NCBI GenBank assembly: GCA_013339765.2
Contig: CM023449.1
Location: 207,463,794-207,527,793, forward strand
Origin: Haemaphysalis longicornis
Taxonomy: Eukaryota; Arthropoda; Arachnida; Ixodida; Ixodidae
Reading direction: 5' to 3'
Length of the DNA stretch: 64,000 nucleotides
Part shown: piece after piece, positions 44,170 through 55,863 of the stretch
Layout: each line of letters starts with the position of its first letter
How positions within the stretch are numbered: the first letter of the stretch is position 1
Position numbers and translations under genes: made by a program
The notes under the pieces: generated by a model
The model's database searches: none
Seen by the model: only the letters and a program-made list of their open reading frames with translations
Told to the model about the DNA's origin: nothing

Positions 44170-44880
44170 GGTCTTGCTTTGTCTTTTAACGAGAAGGTGT
44201 TTTATGCCGGGATCCATCAAGATATGACTGACGTCATATCCGTCACGGAAATGACATCGCCACAAAAACGCGGCTGCGCCAGGATTCGGCCGGGTGCTCC
44301 GTCGCCGCAACGGGAGGTGCCAGGCGCGTTACCGATTCCGCAACGAGCTGAAGCGCAGACATCCGTATGAACACGCCATATATCTTTCTTATAACCACCT
44401 CTATTTCGATGGTTCTGCCATCTAAGAAGGTGAAGCGAAGTAGTGCATCACGATGCAATGATCGCCGACAGTTGGCTCCAGCTGAGCTCGTCACAACGCA
44501 ACCGTCTGCCGTACACTCCACGAAGCAGGGACGCAGTGGTCGCACACTTGCGAAAGCGACTCGCCAGCAGGTTGTTGCTCACCAAGCACACCCACAAGAC
44601 ATCCCTGCAAATCATGCTCTTTCTCTGCAGCGGACCGTGAGTTCACCGAACGATTCGCTGGCAACCCGTTCAGTTTCGTTCGCATGGTTTGCGAGCGCGT
44701 GTGGTTTCATTCTTGTTTACGGAATGCTCCGGCGCGTGAAATTTAGTGTCTAATGTTTTTAATCTTACGTTGCTGTACCGACGAAATATAAATAGCGATG
44801 TGCAAGTTCATATCGATGGCAAATAAACATTCAACTGATCCTGTGAAGGCAAATCTCACTTTCGGGTTTTACTGTTTCTA
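44170..44880 (+). repeat. Inverted-pair dispersed repeat, copy A
   Basis: Similar to the reverse complement of 52930-53885. Shared text includes GGCGATGTCATTTCCGT, TGCATCA, ACAGTTGGCT, CAACGCAACCGTCTGCCGTA, CAAGCACACCCACAAGACA and ATAAATAGCGATGTGCAAG. A 128-aa plus frame runs through the middle (44367-44753), but the other copy shifts frame, so coding conservation is not shown. Element class is unknown. Confidence 0.7.
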
Positions 44881-45274
44881 ATGTCATTACGAGCATCGGG
44901 GTTAAGTTTCTGCCACGGGGAAATTTGTCGCGCCCTTCACGCTTTCATTTCCGCAACAGGTTGTTTACCTTACTAATAAAACCCATCACTTAGTTTCTTT
45001 TTCCTTTACATGAAGTACATATCTTTACTTCAGTATGTGATCACTTTTTTGTTCGGCTTTCAAAATTGGTTAGATCACTTTGCCTACAACCTTCTCAGTT
45101 TGATTTTCCCCTTATTTTTAACACTTAACCTGTTTCAACGATGATATTCCTATCTGATTTGGCCAATCTCCCAGAGTGGGAATGCGATAATGTTTTCTTT
45201 GTTCCAACGAACTATTGAGAAACAAAGGTGTTTCAGACTGCCCGATTACAGGTCGTCTCCATTGAATACTCCTG
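44881..45274. other. No gene recognised
   Basis: AT-rich, unremarkable. Confidence 0.4.
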
Positions 45275-45637
45275 TACTATTATGAGCAATATGAAAGGGA
45301 ACACAGGAACGCGTGGCAAACAGCCTCGAAACAGACTCGGAGCGATACGTGGATGGCGCTGTGAAAATGAAAGGGAGAAGGAGGGCGCTCTTCCACTAAC
45401 TGTTGGCACTCCCACCATGATGGGATTTCTACAAAGCAGCAGCTTACGTCATTTCGCCGATAATATGGCATCGTCCGACAGCCGATAAGACGCACAGCGG
45501 GAATGGGAACAGTTGTTAGAACAGCGTCCCCCTTTCCACTTTGTTTCCGACGGCGGCCGCTGCGTATCACGAATATCTGGGTCTGAGGGTGTTTTCTATG
45601 CGTTCCCGTGTTCCCTTTCATATTGCTCATAATAGTA
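45275..45637. mobile_element. 363-bp foldback MITE
   Basis: Thirty-base perfect terminal inverted repeats (TACTATTATGAGCAATATGA... with AAGGGAACAC) at 45275-45304 and 45608-45637. Weaker inverted similarity continues toward the middle. Short TGTAC/GTACA flanks. It is inserted immediately 3' of a LINE fragment. Superfamily unknown. Confidence 0.85.
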
Positions 45638-45659
45638 CATTTGCAATGTACCGCAGTAG

Positions 45660-46150
45660 GGCTTGCTGTCTCCCGAAAGAAGAGGAGAGAGCTAGCCAGC
45701 ACTGGTCAATGGGATACGACAGCTGCATTGGTATCCTTAAATGTACAAGTATGCTTGGGAGAATTATAAGGACATTGCCAGGAATTGTTGTTGATTGGGA
45801 TATCCTCCACAGCGTTAGCACGCTTGTGGTTCTTCTTTCCTTCCTTCAAAGAGAAAATGTCGTCTATCTGCGGTGCATGCAGCCTTAGTGTGCGCTTGTG
45901 TTAGTAATACTACTTGCTGCCTGTCTAGCTTAGGGTCAGTCGGATACAATTCCCTTCTGTTCAGTTTAAGAATCTGGTATATTGTTTGTGATGCCACGTC
46001 CTTCGAACCTCTCCAGGGGAATGTTTGGTTCCCGGATTTTTGACTCATGGGTGATCCTGTCCGCCCGAACGTTGCCAAACATCTCCGCGTGGTCAGGTGT
46101 CCAAATGATATCGGACTGATGATGAGAATGAGTGTTTATTACACCTGCCG
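45660..46150 (-). pseudogene. I-like LINE fragment: RNase H end and C-terminal linker
   Basis: Minus frames read IIWTPDHAEMFGNVRAD (end of LINE RNase H; family form WTPGH...GN..AD) and ILKLNRRELYPTDPKL, like the Y.L.RR.YP.PHP.L linker of tick and arthropod LINEs, then DRQQVVLLTQ. A third frame may hold the terminal part. Frameshifts make it inactive. Confidence 0.75.
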
Positions 46151-46361
46151 TACCTTCATTGATTATGATTGGCGCACACAAGCTTCTTGGGAATCTGTTA
46201 AAATGACCACCGGGGGTACTGCTACTTTGCGGCTATGCGCTGTGAAGGTGTCATGGTATCGAATGGCTCTGGAAAATATGCCAAGCACTTCAAGGGCATC
46301 ATCATCATCATCAACATCATCGTCGCAATTTCACCTTCAACTGCGTGACTGCTCGTTGCAG

Positions 46362-46460
46362 CAAAGTCAACGACGGCATGGCGTCGAAGAAGGTGGGCTG
46401 GGACCCCACTTTTGTCGAGCACGAGGTGCCGTCTCCGCAATGTCTGCACAGGACTCTACG
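46362..46460 (+). other. Possible internal exon (99 bp)
   Basis: Bounded by an acceptor-like TGCTCGTTGCAG (AG at 46360-46361) and a donor-like CTACG|GTAAGG (GT at 46461). One frame is open with plausible codon use and reads KVNDGMASKKVGWDPTFVEH. No protein family is recognised and no neighbouring exon found. Just upstream is an ATC microsatellite. Confidence 0.2.
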
Positions 46461-46734
46461 GTAAGGGTGAGCCCCAGCGCTTTTTAGTACGCATGTCTTC
46501 ATGCTAGTTCCCCGAGGCCTGGCTCTTCGTATAGGTACCACCTGCGCGATGTCCCCTTCAAGATATGTACGAGCCCGGCGCTTCCGGTGATCCGCAAAAC
46601 GTTAATCGGACGTGTTGATATGCGCCGCTCCACCTCTTCATCAACCTAGAAGATGCGAAAACCGTGCGCGGAATTAGCGTAAGAGAGCATTTTACAATAA
46701 AAAAAAATCGCGGTTCTTAGAAAACAATTTAGCA

Positions 46735-46810
46735 TCGATGAGGCTCGAACACAGGGGTGTTCGCTTCAAAGCCGACGATTAGACAACTAGGTTATCCATA
46801 CCGAACAGCG
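46735..46810 (-). repeat. tRNA-like sequence (SINE head?)
   Basis: On the minus strand TGGATAACCTAGTTG resembles an A-box and TGTTCGAGCCTC a B-box at tRNA spacing, but acceptor ends do not pair. Best read as a decayed tRNA-derived SINE head. Confidence 0.4.
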
Positions 46811-47441
46811 AAGCTCTTTTAGCAGTTGCATAAAAGAACAGAATGAGTGTACCAATCGAAGCAGTACGTGACGGTGGGGCCGCACAGGAAACACTGAGCT
46901 TGTGCTCACAAGGAAACGGAACTTTGCATCACTTGCGTAAGCGCGGTCCAAGAGTACCGCGGTCTAAAAGAACCGACTAGGAGACATCGTTTGTGCTGTA
47001 CCACTTAACGGTTTTCGGCTGCTTCACACAGTTTAGGCCACGGCCGCTTGGCTTACATCGGGGTTGCGATGACATAATACCGCCGTGGGAGACAGTTCTC
47101 GCAAACGTAATACTGCTAGAAGCAACGCAATTGCCGTTGCGTCTTGTTCGCTAACGGGCGCATAAGTAGGAAAGATGTTCATATGAAACGACGCGAACAC
47201 CCCGTCGTAAACATTGCGCGCCTAGAGATGGTACACACAAGCGAAGGGAACAAAACACGATGGCGCCGTCGCCCGCAAATCAGAGCTAGCAAGCGTACCC
47301 AGGAAAAAAATTTACGCATCTCCAGGAAGTGCATCATGACGAGTGGGCGAAGCACTGGGGATCGTTCTTACCGTAAATCACCCGTGGCATTGCCCACTCG
47401 CGCATGTAAATGAGTGACAACGCGCGTGTACAGTATATACA
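46811..47441. other. No gene recognised
   Basis: Ordinary sequence with one 89-aa basic plus frame (47144-47413) that lacks recognisable features. Confidence 0.4.
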
Positions 47442-47616
47442 ATTCCAACGCAATCCAATTCGATATAATTAAATTTAATCCAATTTATTCCGATCCAATC
47501 CATTTCAATCCAATCCAATCTAACCCCCATCCAACCCAATCCAATACAACCCATTTCAACCCAACCCAATCCAGTGCATTTCAATTAAATCCAATTCAAT
47601 CCAATCCAATTCTCCT
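47442..47616. repeat. Degenerate (CCAAT)n/(CCAAY)n satellite
   Basis: About 175 bp of pentamer-like CCAAT, CCAAC and ATTCAAT units. The reverse-complement pentamer appears at 49627-49686. Confidence 0.85.
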
Positions 47617-48991
47617 CGTGCATGCGCAACACTGTGTACACGGACGCCAAGCACCGGACAGAGCGCGGTCCTAAGTTGCTTCGCCCCTAAAATTTTGCCG
47701 GTCGTGGCTTCAAACACGGCTTGAACATATGTTGCGCTTCCGCGGGCCACAGCGACTCACAGCTTTCGCCGGCATCGCGATCCGATCACACTCGGCGAGG
47801 ATAGTGCAGCCGGCGACGAAGCCATCTGCGATCATCGAAACGACGCGTCGTTTTCCCCAACGCACCTGAAGAACGCGCAAGTACGCTCTGTGGCAACGTT
47901 TACATGGCAGCGACAGAACTGCACTCTGAGAAAAAAGGGTAGAAAAGGGAGGAAATCGAGGGTTTTCTCCCCCGGACCAGCGAGATTCTCCCTTTAGCTA
48001 ATTACACGTAGCGCCCTCTGTACGGCCTCCACGAAACACCGAAACGGGGGAGGAAATATTCTCCCCTGTCGTTTGCAATCTGCTGTCGCCGGCGACGCCG
48101 AAAACGAAACCGTTCATCGTTGCACTGTGGCTTTCGCCGATCGGACGCATACGACGACTATGAGCAACACCTCCCCTGCGGTCTGCTGCCTGCTTGTTTT
48201 CTCGCTGTCTTTCTTTTTTATTATTGTCATGTGCCCGCCACGCTAACGCACGGCTCGCCAGCCGTGTCTTTGAAGCACATTCTGTGGGCACCGCTGCATG
48301 CTTGCTGTGGGCGACTCGCCTGCGCCCTGTTCAACGTTACCACTGCATTTGTGGACGTTTTATACTGACGCCCAAGGGTAAAAGAGGTCAGCGATGATAG
48401 CAAACTGCCCTATTTTTCGTCAACGAGCACGGACCGCAGCATATTGACGCCTCAGTTATCAACAACACAAGGCCCCCATTCGGTAACATCTTGGCTGAAT
48501 GGTTGCCAGACCAGCGGTGCGCTCTACTCTAAAAGAGCGAAGGCGAGGCAATGAGTGTCGTTACCCAAACATACCTGCCGTACTGTTTCGTGGAACGTTT
48601 TTTCTACTTTGAGCTATTTTACTGCTTCTTACAAAACCTCAAATTAATAAAAGTTTGAAATTGCTGGGGTTACATTTGATGAAAAAACAGAACTTACCTA
48701 AGTCTTACGCACTGCCATGGGTTATCGAAACAAGCAACGATCTCACTGTTCCTACCTGCATTCTCGGCGATCAGGGTTATAAATACTTTGTCGCCGTTTC
48801 AATGTTTAGATGTGGCTTCTGATCAAGCGGGCATGTGAAAAGTGTACTATATGTTGTGGTGTATACGTGTATTATGCTTGCGATGTTGCGTGTTGTGTGT
48901 ATTGTGCGTTGGCAGTGCCTTTAATGAAGTGTATGTCGCTGTGTTGTGCTATGTTTGTTCCCAATATGTGCCCGCCCACATGCGGCCTCTG

Positions 48992-49225
48992 ATTGATTGA
49001 TTGTGTAGGGTTTAACACGCCGACGCAACGCAGGCGATGAGGCGCGCCGTAGTGGAGGGCTCCGGATTAATTTTGACCACCTGGGGATCTTTAACGTTCG
49101 CCGAAATCTCGTACACACGGGCGTTTTTGCTTTTCGCCTCCATCAGAAAAGCGGCCGCCGCGGCCGGGAATCGAACCCGCGACCTCGTGCTCAGCAGCGC
49201 AACGCCTTAGCCACTGAGCCACCAA
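48992..49225 (-). mobile_element. Full-length Ruka-like SINE with 12-bp target duplication
   Basis: Minus strand: head TGGTGGCTCAGTGGCTAAGG (A-box), GGTCGCGGGTTCGATTCCCG (perfect B-box), body GATGGAGGCGAAAAGC, AACGTTAAAGATCCCCAGG, TGGTCAAAATTAATCCGG, GCGCGCCTCATCGCC and TTAAACCCTACAC, tail CAATCAATC. ATGCGGCCTCTG occurs at 48980-48991 and 49226-49237. This is the best reference copy in the window. Confidence 0.95.
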
Positions 49226-49626
49226 ATGCGGCCTCTGTGATGTTGGCTATAATAATATACGTTATCCATAAAGGAAACCAAGGAAACGCCTTGATGTAAG
49301 TGCCCACTGATGGTGATGCTTAGTAGCTGCCCCTCACCACCCCTAAATTTCTGTTGCGTCATCTATCGGCCATTTTAAAACGTTTACGATTGCTTTATAC
49401 TTCGAGCACGCTAGAGGGCGAGCATTGTCGAGGATGCGACATCGACGGATACGTTTTAGATGCAGAGCATCGCATTCACTCGCCTTGTCCCTCCGGCGTC
49501 GTCGTCGTCGGCGGCAGCGTTGTCCGCCCCTCCCCCATTCTCCTCGCCGCGCCAGCTGCGCTCTCCGCCGCTCACCCCCTCTCCTCTCCGATAGCGAACA
49601 CTCGGAACACTCTCTCGCGAGGGGCA

Positions 49627-49686
49627 TTGGATTGGATTCGATTGGATTGGCTTGGCTTGGATTTGGATTGGATTAAAGTGGATTGT
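49627..49686. repeat. (GGATT)n short satellite
   Basis: Twelve or so GGATT/GGCTT units, the complement of the CCAAT tract 2 kb upstream. Confidence 0.85.
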
Positions 49687-49799
49687 GTTGCGTCATAGCC
49701 GCGGCACGTTGCGTCATAGCCGCGGCAGACGCGCTCGGGCCGGCGCATGTGCAGTACTCTCTCTTCCGCGGTTTCCTCTCCTTCGGGCGCGCTGCGCAT

Positions 49800-50094
49800 A
49801 TAACCGTTGTGCCGTTCTCCGGCGAAGCAACATCCACGCTTGGCTCAAACACCTAGACTCCACGCCGCTTTACAAGTACGCCAACGTCGTCATCGACTGG
49901 GACCGGCTTACGCTGTCCCCTCAACGTTATGCGCGCTATAAAACGCGGTGCCTTCGCCGCTCCGCCTATGCGTCGCATCTACACAGGGGTTCCCGCGAGG
50001 GGAGGTGGGAGTTTTTTCGTGTTGCCTGCATTGCGTTTGCGCTGAGATTTACTATTGCAGACGATCCGCGTTTTGATGCATCGGTAGTAGCAAG
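49800..50094 (+). other. Exon-like segment ending at a splice donor
   Basis: A plus frame open from 49652 has AWLKHLDSTPLYKYANVVID and WDRLTLSPQRYARYKTRC and ends SVVAR at AGCAAG|GTAAGA (GT at 50095), a strong donor. TTTACTATTGCAG at 50048-50060 could be an acceptor for a 34-nt last piece. A TATAAAA lies at 49938. No family recognised. It could be a terminal 5' exon of a gene reaching beyond, or chance in GC-rich DNA. Confidence 0.25.
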
Positions 50095-50674
50095 GTAAGA
50101 CGACTAACAACAACTGGTTGTTCTAAAACGGCCGCATTGGATGCTTGTGATCTCGTGTGCGGTGAACGGCGGGGTTACGAGCCTTTCGGAAATAAAGGCG
50201 GCATTTTGAAAGCAATCGGTATGACTTCTACTGTGTTTACGGCGGCGCGTTCGCTCGGAACGCGTAGGCGGGGCGCGCAGCGAGACGAATGCAAGAAGTC
50301 GCGCATATACGATTGGCGACATCGCTTGCTAACCGCAGTTCTGGTGCTCGGTAGGTAATTTCTTGGTTATTTTAGCGAATTTTAAGCGCACACAACCACA
50401 GTAACCTACTTATTTGTACTTCCTCGATCCTCAAACCGATCAGCTCGCTAGGCCTTTCTCGCTTGACAAGCCTTGCTTGGGTGACGCTGCCAGGGGAGGA
50501 ACGCTCCTCCATTAGCTCACGAAAGGGGGAAATCTTCCTCCACTCCTAGGGGTAGAAACGCGCTCCTCCCTCTTAAAGGGAGAATCTTTCTACCTCTTAG
50601 GGAGCAATATATGATACATTCCTGTTTCACCCTTAAGGGAGAAACTACCACACCCTTTTTTCTTAGAGTGTGCA

Positions 50675-52391
50675 GCGAAATTAGTTTGAGCCGCGTCGAC
50701 GCCAAGTGTACGGCACGCTGATGCTTCGCTAGTAAGTCGCAGAGGGATGTCAGAGTCAGCAGGATCGGACACGTTATCCCGCCCCTGCGCTAGCGTGCCG
50801 GATAGGCATCGGTCGCAGCAATTTAAAAGTGTCTTGAGCTACCTTTCGTAGGGAGGCACTTCTAAGCCTCCGCGACAATGAAAATCCACGTGTTGCAGTC
50901 GGAAGTTGCTCGTCGCTACTCTCCTTCGTAATGGGCTCGTGGTAATCCGCGCCTACCTTGGTATTGCTGGTGGCTATCCTCCCGCCGCACGATAGCACAG
51001 TTTATGGATGTTTCGACCCCGGTTGTCGGTGACGGGGCGTACTCGTGCATACACATCAGGCCTCGCTTTTTAGGGCGAAAGCCACATCGGCCTAGGTCAG
51101 GCAGTGTCGCCGTACGTGGGGTTTTGACCTTGAAGTGACACCACGTGACTCGGCGCCGCGGCGAGTGTCGCTCTTCCTCTGTCCCTCACGCCGCCGCGGC
51201 GTGAACAATGGAGCAGGGAGGCTGGTCCATCTGTGCTGAAGTTGTGTTGTCTGCGCGTCCCCAGTTGCGAATGCGGCAGGCAGCGTAGGACCATCCTGCA
51301 AACATCGCATGGCTTGTTAATGAGTTAAAACGGAACGTGAGTGCCAGCGCTCAAAGCGGTAGGAGGAATCGAGTGAAGAACGGAACTCTTCGGCGAACTA
51401 ACCGTCGAGAGAGCATGAAGAAAGACGTCAGCGATGAGCTTTAGAGGCGCCAATGGAGCTCTTGCCATCGACTTCGACGACGGCTTGAGAAACTGACAGA
51501 ACGACTGTAGGGAGTGCTCACAGTATACGGATCGTTCGAGTAGCCTATTGTCCAGTTGGCAAACTACTTCGGCTGCTTTCCCTTGCGTAGCCGAGGGAGC
51601 CGAGCTAAGCCGCAGCCATTTTTTAGCCTCATGTACACAGGGCGTTCATTATAATAAGTTTCGTAACGTCAGTGATTAGCCAACCAATGACTCAGCACTT
51701 TCGCAGCTACCACGGATTGCAATGCACCCGGAATGCCTACCGCATCTGAAATCTGCGGCGACTGGTACGAAGGAGCCCCGTGTGAAAAGAGTTCCGCGCA
51801 CACGGCTGATATGGCGAGCCGTTGCAGATTAAACGTGTATGCCCCGCTCCCCGTCGCTGCTCTCCGACTGGGTGTATAAGCCTTACACCAGGCACGGTCA
51901 CATCTCGATCCACCCCTCCCGGTGCGGTGTCTTCGCAGCGACTTCTGAGAGCAGCGTGCCGTTTACAAGACGTCGACGCGTCTTCGCTTCCACCGCTGCC
52001 GTGGGAACACAGCGCAGTGTTTTGGCACTAAGACGTTTGCCTGTGTGTCAGTTCGCTACCTCGAATCGAAAACGCACGGCGATGCGGAGTACGCTAGCGC
52101 ACGCAGACCGATCGTCTATACGTAGGGCAGCGGAAGGTATAGAACACGGCTCAGTGACAGTATAATGAGCGCCTTCGACCAACGTCGTACCTTGCTTAGC
52201 CTTTGAACCTCTATGACCTCTAGTGTCCCACCGCATTTAAGGCGCCGGACATCGGTGACCAATTTTAAAGTGAAGCTTTCTTCGGCTCACTGATGGTGTG
52301 TATAACCAAAACGCACTGCAGGGAAGACAGTTTATACAATGGGACGGCGCATGATGATGGTGATCTTATTGATGATGAAACAAGAACACGC
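50675..52391. other. No gene recognised
   Basis: GC-moderate sequence, several short opposing frames, no repeats of note. Confidence 0.4.
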
Positions 52392-52462
52392 GCTTCTCGT
52401 GATCGTAATCGAACCTGGGTCCCTCGCGTATGAAGCCGACGCCTATCCGATTACGCCATCAT
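52392..52462 (-). repeat. tRNA-like sequence (SINE head?)
   Basis: Minus strand: GATGGCGTAATCGGATAGGC (A-box), GGCTTCATACG in anticodon-arm position and AGGTTCGATTACG (B-box, two changes). Acceptor strands do not pair, so a tRNA-derived repeat is more likely than a gene. Confidence 0.45.
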
Positions 52463-52929
52463 CGCATTCGGATCGTTCAGCATTCACTTTGGGTCTTTAG
52501 CGCATTATCTTTTCAAACAAAGTTCAAAATCCCCTTCGTATCACCACGACGATTGTTTAGCGACGACGATTGGGGGGAGGGGGGTAGGCGGGGGTGCTTA
52601 GCTTTCTCACGAGGGATTCGTTTTCTGTCACCTGCGTTAGACTTTGAATCGCAGGCCGTTTTCACTTTAATCATTCATGCTGGTACTTTCAATGCATCGG
52701 CTTTGATTTCGGCAGTTCATCATTTTATTTTCGAACGCAAGAAAGCTTGGTGTTGCTACCATCTTTGTCGTTAGACGGAGGGGACTTGAACTTTTTTCAT
52801 CTAGCCCGGTTAATTGCAGCTGGCGTTCCACTGGCGCACGGTGTCGACGTTACGCAGTATTTAAAGCACCGAAAGGGCGCGTAGCATCCGACGTCCTGTG
52901 CAGAAGAAAAAAAAAGTGGTTGATCCTAC
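52463..52929. other. No gene recognised
   Basis: Contains a G-rich run near 52572-52590. Nothing else seen. Confidence 0.4.
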
Positions 52930-53885
52930 TTTCATAGCAACCGGTAAAACACGAAAGTGAAATGGTCTTGCACAGGAGCAACTGAATTTTCATGGTGCAT
53001 CGACGTGAACTTGCACATCGCTATTTATATTTCGTCGGTATGGCACCGGTAGACGCATCAAAGTTAGACACTGGATTGCACGCGCCGGAGCATTGCACAA
53101 ATCCGACTGAAACCACAGGCGCTCTCAAATTGTGCGAACGAAACCGAACGGGTTGTCAGGGAACCGTTTGGTGAACCCACGCTCCGCTGCAGCAAAAGGA
53201 GCGTAATTTGCATGTCGGCGGCTGTCTTGTGGGTGTGCTTGGCGGGCGACGTCCTGCTTTCGGGTCGCTTCGGCAAAGGTGCGACCACTTCGATCCTGCT
53301 GTGTGGCGTGTACGGCAGACGGTTGCGTTGGGATGGATTCTGCTAGAGGAACTCGAGAGGCAGAGTTCGTAGCTTGGGCCGTAAATGAGTGAACGCCTTC
53401 CACTCCCCTCTGGCGTGTCTCTCATCGCACCAAAGCAGTCACGAGTGTGACATTCGCCCCTCGGCGTCCTTGCTTTCTGCGGCACTTACTACCAGTTTTC
53501 TTACACGGGTCATCACACCCGAAGCAGTAGGCGGCGGAGAAGCACGGGAGCTTGTATACGCTGCCCTATCGAGTAGCCAACTGTGGGCGCTCATTTGAGT
53601 CATGATGCACTACTCGCTTCACGTCTCTTAGAGGGCAGCACCATCTGAATAGGGAATGTTATACAAAAGAATTGAAGGCGCGTTTGGACAGGTTCTTACG
53701 CTTGAGTTCATAGAGTAGTTGGTAAAGTTCTGCGCACCTCCCTTTGCAGCGAGAGAGATCGCGGGTTCAATACCGCGCCCAAGCGCTTCAATTCGATTTT
53801 TTTGGCGATGTCATTTCCGTTATGAATATGACGCCAGTGAGGTCTTGGTGTATACTGGCATCAAACAATTTCCTGTTAAAACACA
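52930..53885 (-). repeat. Inverted-pair dispersed repeat, copy B
   Basis: Reverse-complement counterpart of 44170-44880, with about 250 bp of extra sequence around 53330-53570. Its distal part (53715-53800) holds tRNA-like text (AGTTGGTAAAGTTCTGCGC, TCGCGGGTTCAATACCGCG), so the family may carry a tRNA-derived module. Confidence 0.65.
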
Positions 53886-55375
53886 CAATAGTCAACCCTA
53901 GGACACAAAAGATTTTCCTAGAAGAAGCCGGCCTAATTCAGAACTGATACTGTTCATTTCTCTAGTGTGTCAAGCGCTTCAAGGAATAACTGAGGAATGA
54001 TTGCATGTAAATGTTACACAAGCAGCAGAAAGTTCCAAACCCAAGCATGGCGAATCATGAGTGGGCAATGTGGCCGAGCTTGGAAATACCTCGGCCGTCA
54101 TTATTAGCTGGTGTTTGGGTAAGGGAACAAGCCAACAAATGGCCAAGCTCCGGAAGGCCAATATTGGAGCATATGCTCATGATACTGCCATGCCTATGCG
54201 TGGACCCCCATGCAGTATTCATGCACATTTGTGGCTTTCTGGCCAGTACTTATGGCCAATGCCTTTTCTATAAGTTGCCTCGAGGCCCGATTTCTGCTTT
54301 TATACGTGCCATTATGCAGAAAACTATTTAATGAGCACGTCTTTATAATTTTGTTGTACAATGACATGTACAAAACAAAAATCAAGCCGCAACGCACAAT
54401 AACCGACCTGCATCAATTTTGGGAAGCGATTGCGGGACTTACCAAAAAAAAAATGTAGCGCCGTAAGACAGCTGGATCTCTTTGCTTGCTTCTTCATTAT
54501 GTGCATTAAAGTTTAAACGAGAAACCTGACTTGACAGTGTCAAAAATACGGAATAAGTTTGTTCAAAACTTAAACACGAAAGCAAAACAAAAACGTGATA
54601 GTAGACAAAAATTAAAAAGCTCAGGTAGCGCGAAGCGATCCATGCTTCGTTTAGCTGATTGGGAGGCCTTCAAAACAGAAGCCTTCAGGTAACTGAAAAC
54701 AAGACCTTTTTCTTCGGTAATTGGCCGATCTTCCAATATCACAATATTTATTTAAGCAGCACTATTGTAGAATAAATAGTACAGCTTCAAAGACTGGTTC
54801 TCTGTGCTGCATCCGCCACTTGTCCACGGGAAACATCTGTACGTTGTAGCGCTGTAGTACGCAAGAAACAATCGTTCACTAAACTGGTAAATGCGCGCTG
54901 ATTACTAACTACAGTACTTATCATCCTCCTCAACGCGTTCACGTGTGAAAATATTCAGACTAAATTTTTAACTTGTCAACACTCGCTCTCAAACATGAAA
55001 CGTCTGCTGTTACTGCTATTTATTTTTCGATACTGTGCTTTACGATAGTAATTACTTTGCTCGTTCTTGAGAAAACAGTCCGGAATTTCACTGAAAATTT
55101 TCTTTACCCTATGGAAATCGCTGAGGGTAATAAAAAAAGAAAGCCTAAGAGAAAAAGCATCACTCCAGCGGTTTTGCGTAACCTTGTTTTGCCTACTATA
55201 GTCAAACAATTAATCGCAGCAGAAAAATGTCGTGCATTCAACGTTTTATTTGCCTAAGTTTTGTAGACGCCCAGGAGTAGTGTAATTACTTTGTCGCTCA
55301 ACAATATCTCTACGTAGCTCACAAAAAGAACGAAACGAAAGCTTCATTTATAGCTAGCGCTTAACGAGGCCAGCT
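53886..55375. other. No gene recognised; one orphan membrane-like frame
   Basis: The plus frame 54973-55257 (94 aa) has a hydrophobic stretch at residues 15-33 (AIYFSILCFTIVITLLVL) followed by KKRKPKRK. No homologue is recognised and no promoter seen, so chance is likely. Confidence 0.35.
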
Positions 55376-55863
55376 TATTTATTTTATTTATTTGTACAAT
55401 ACTGCGGACCTTGAGTTGTCCAAGCAGGAGAGCGATGTACACACCCAGAAGACATGCGTACGGATACAAGAACAATGCATGAACGAGTAGATACATAACC
55501 AACAGGTAAGACTGCAATCATATTGAATGACAGCAAGGGTGAACACTGACAAAAGATTCCGATCAGAAACAGTTCTGGGGAAAAATGAATTTTTGTATTG
55601 GTCAGTACGGGCAAAGAACAGTTTAATACATCGACTATGTTTGTGACGAGACACTCGACCAGGGTTGTTAGTTATGCAATCTCGGGATTGGATTCCCAAT
55701 TTATGAAAATACAGCTGGTGTAGAAGTTTAGACGGGCACTTTTACGTCGGTTGGTCATTGGCTTAAGGTGTGCAAGCTTTAGGATATCTGAAGGGGAGTC
55801 GCGACGTCTAAAACGTTTATAGATAAAACGAGCTGCCAATGTCTGAATTTTTTGAAGTTTTTC

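Larger units (their letters stand above)
47920..50674. mobile_element. Possible TIR-bounded element, 2.75 kb
   Basis: CACTCTGAGAAAAAAGGGT at 47922-47940 is matched in inverse by ACCCTTTTTTCTTAGAGTG at 50652-50670. Both ends are followed inward by GGGAG / CTCCC-rich text. Between them lie a SINE, a GGATT satellite and a GC-rich block with exon-like features. The two termini could also be separate insertions of a short repeat; no target duplication is visible. Confidence 0.4.
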
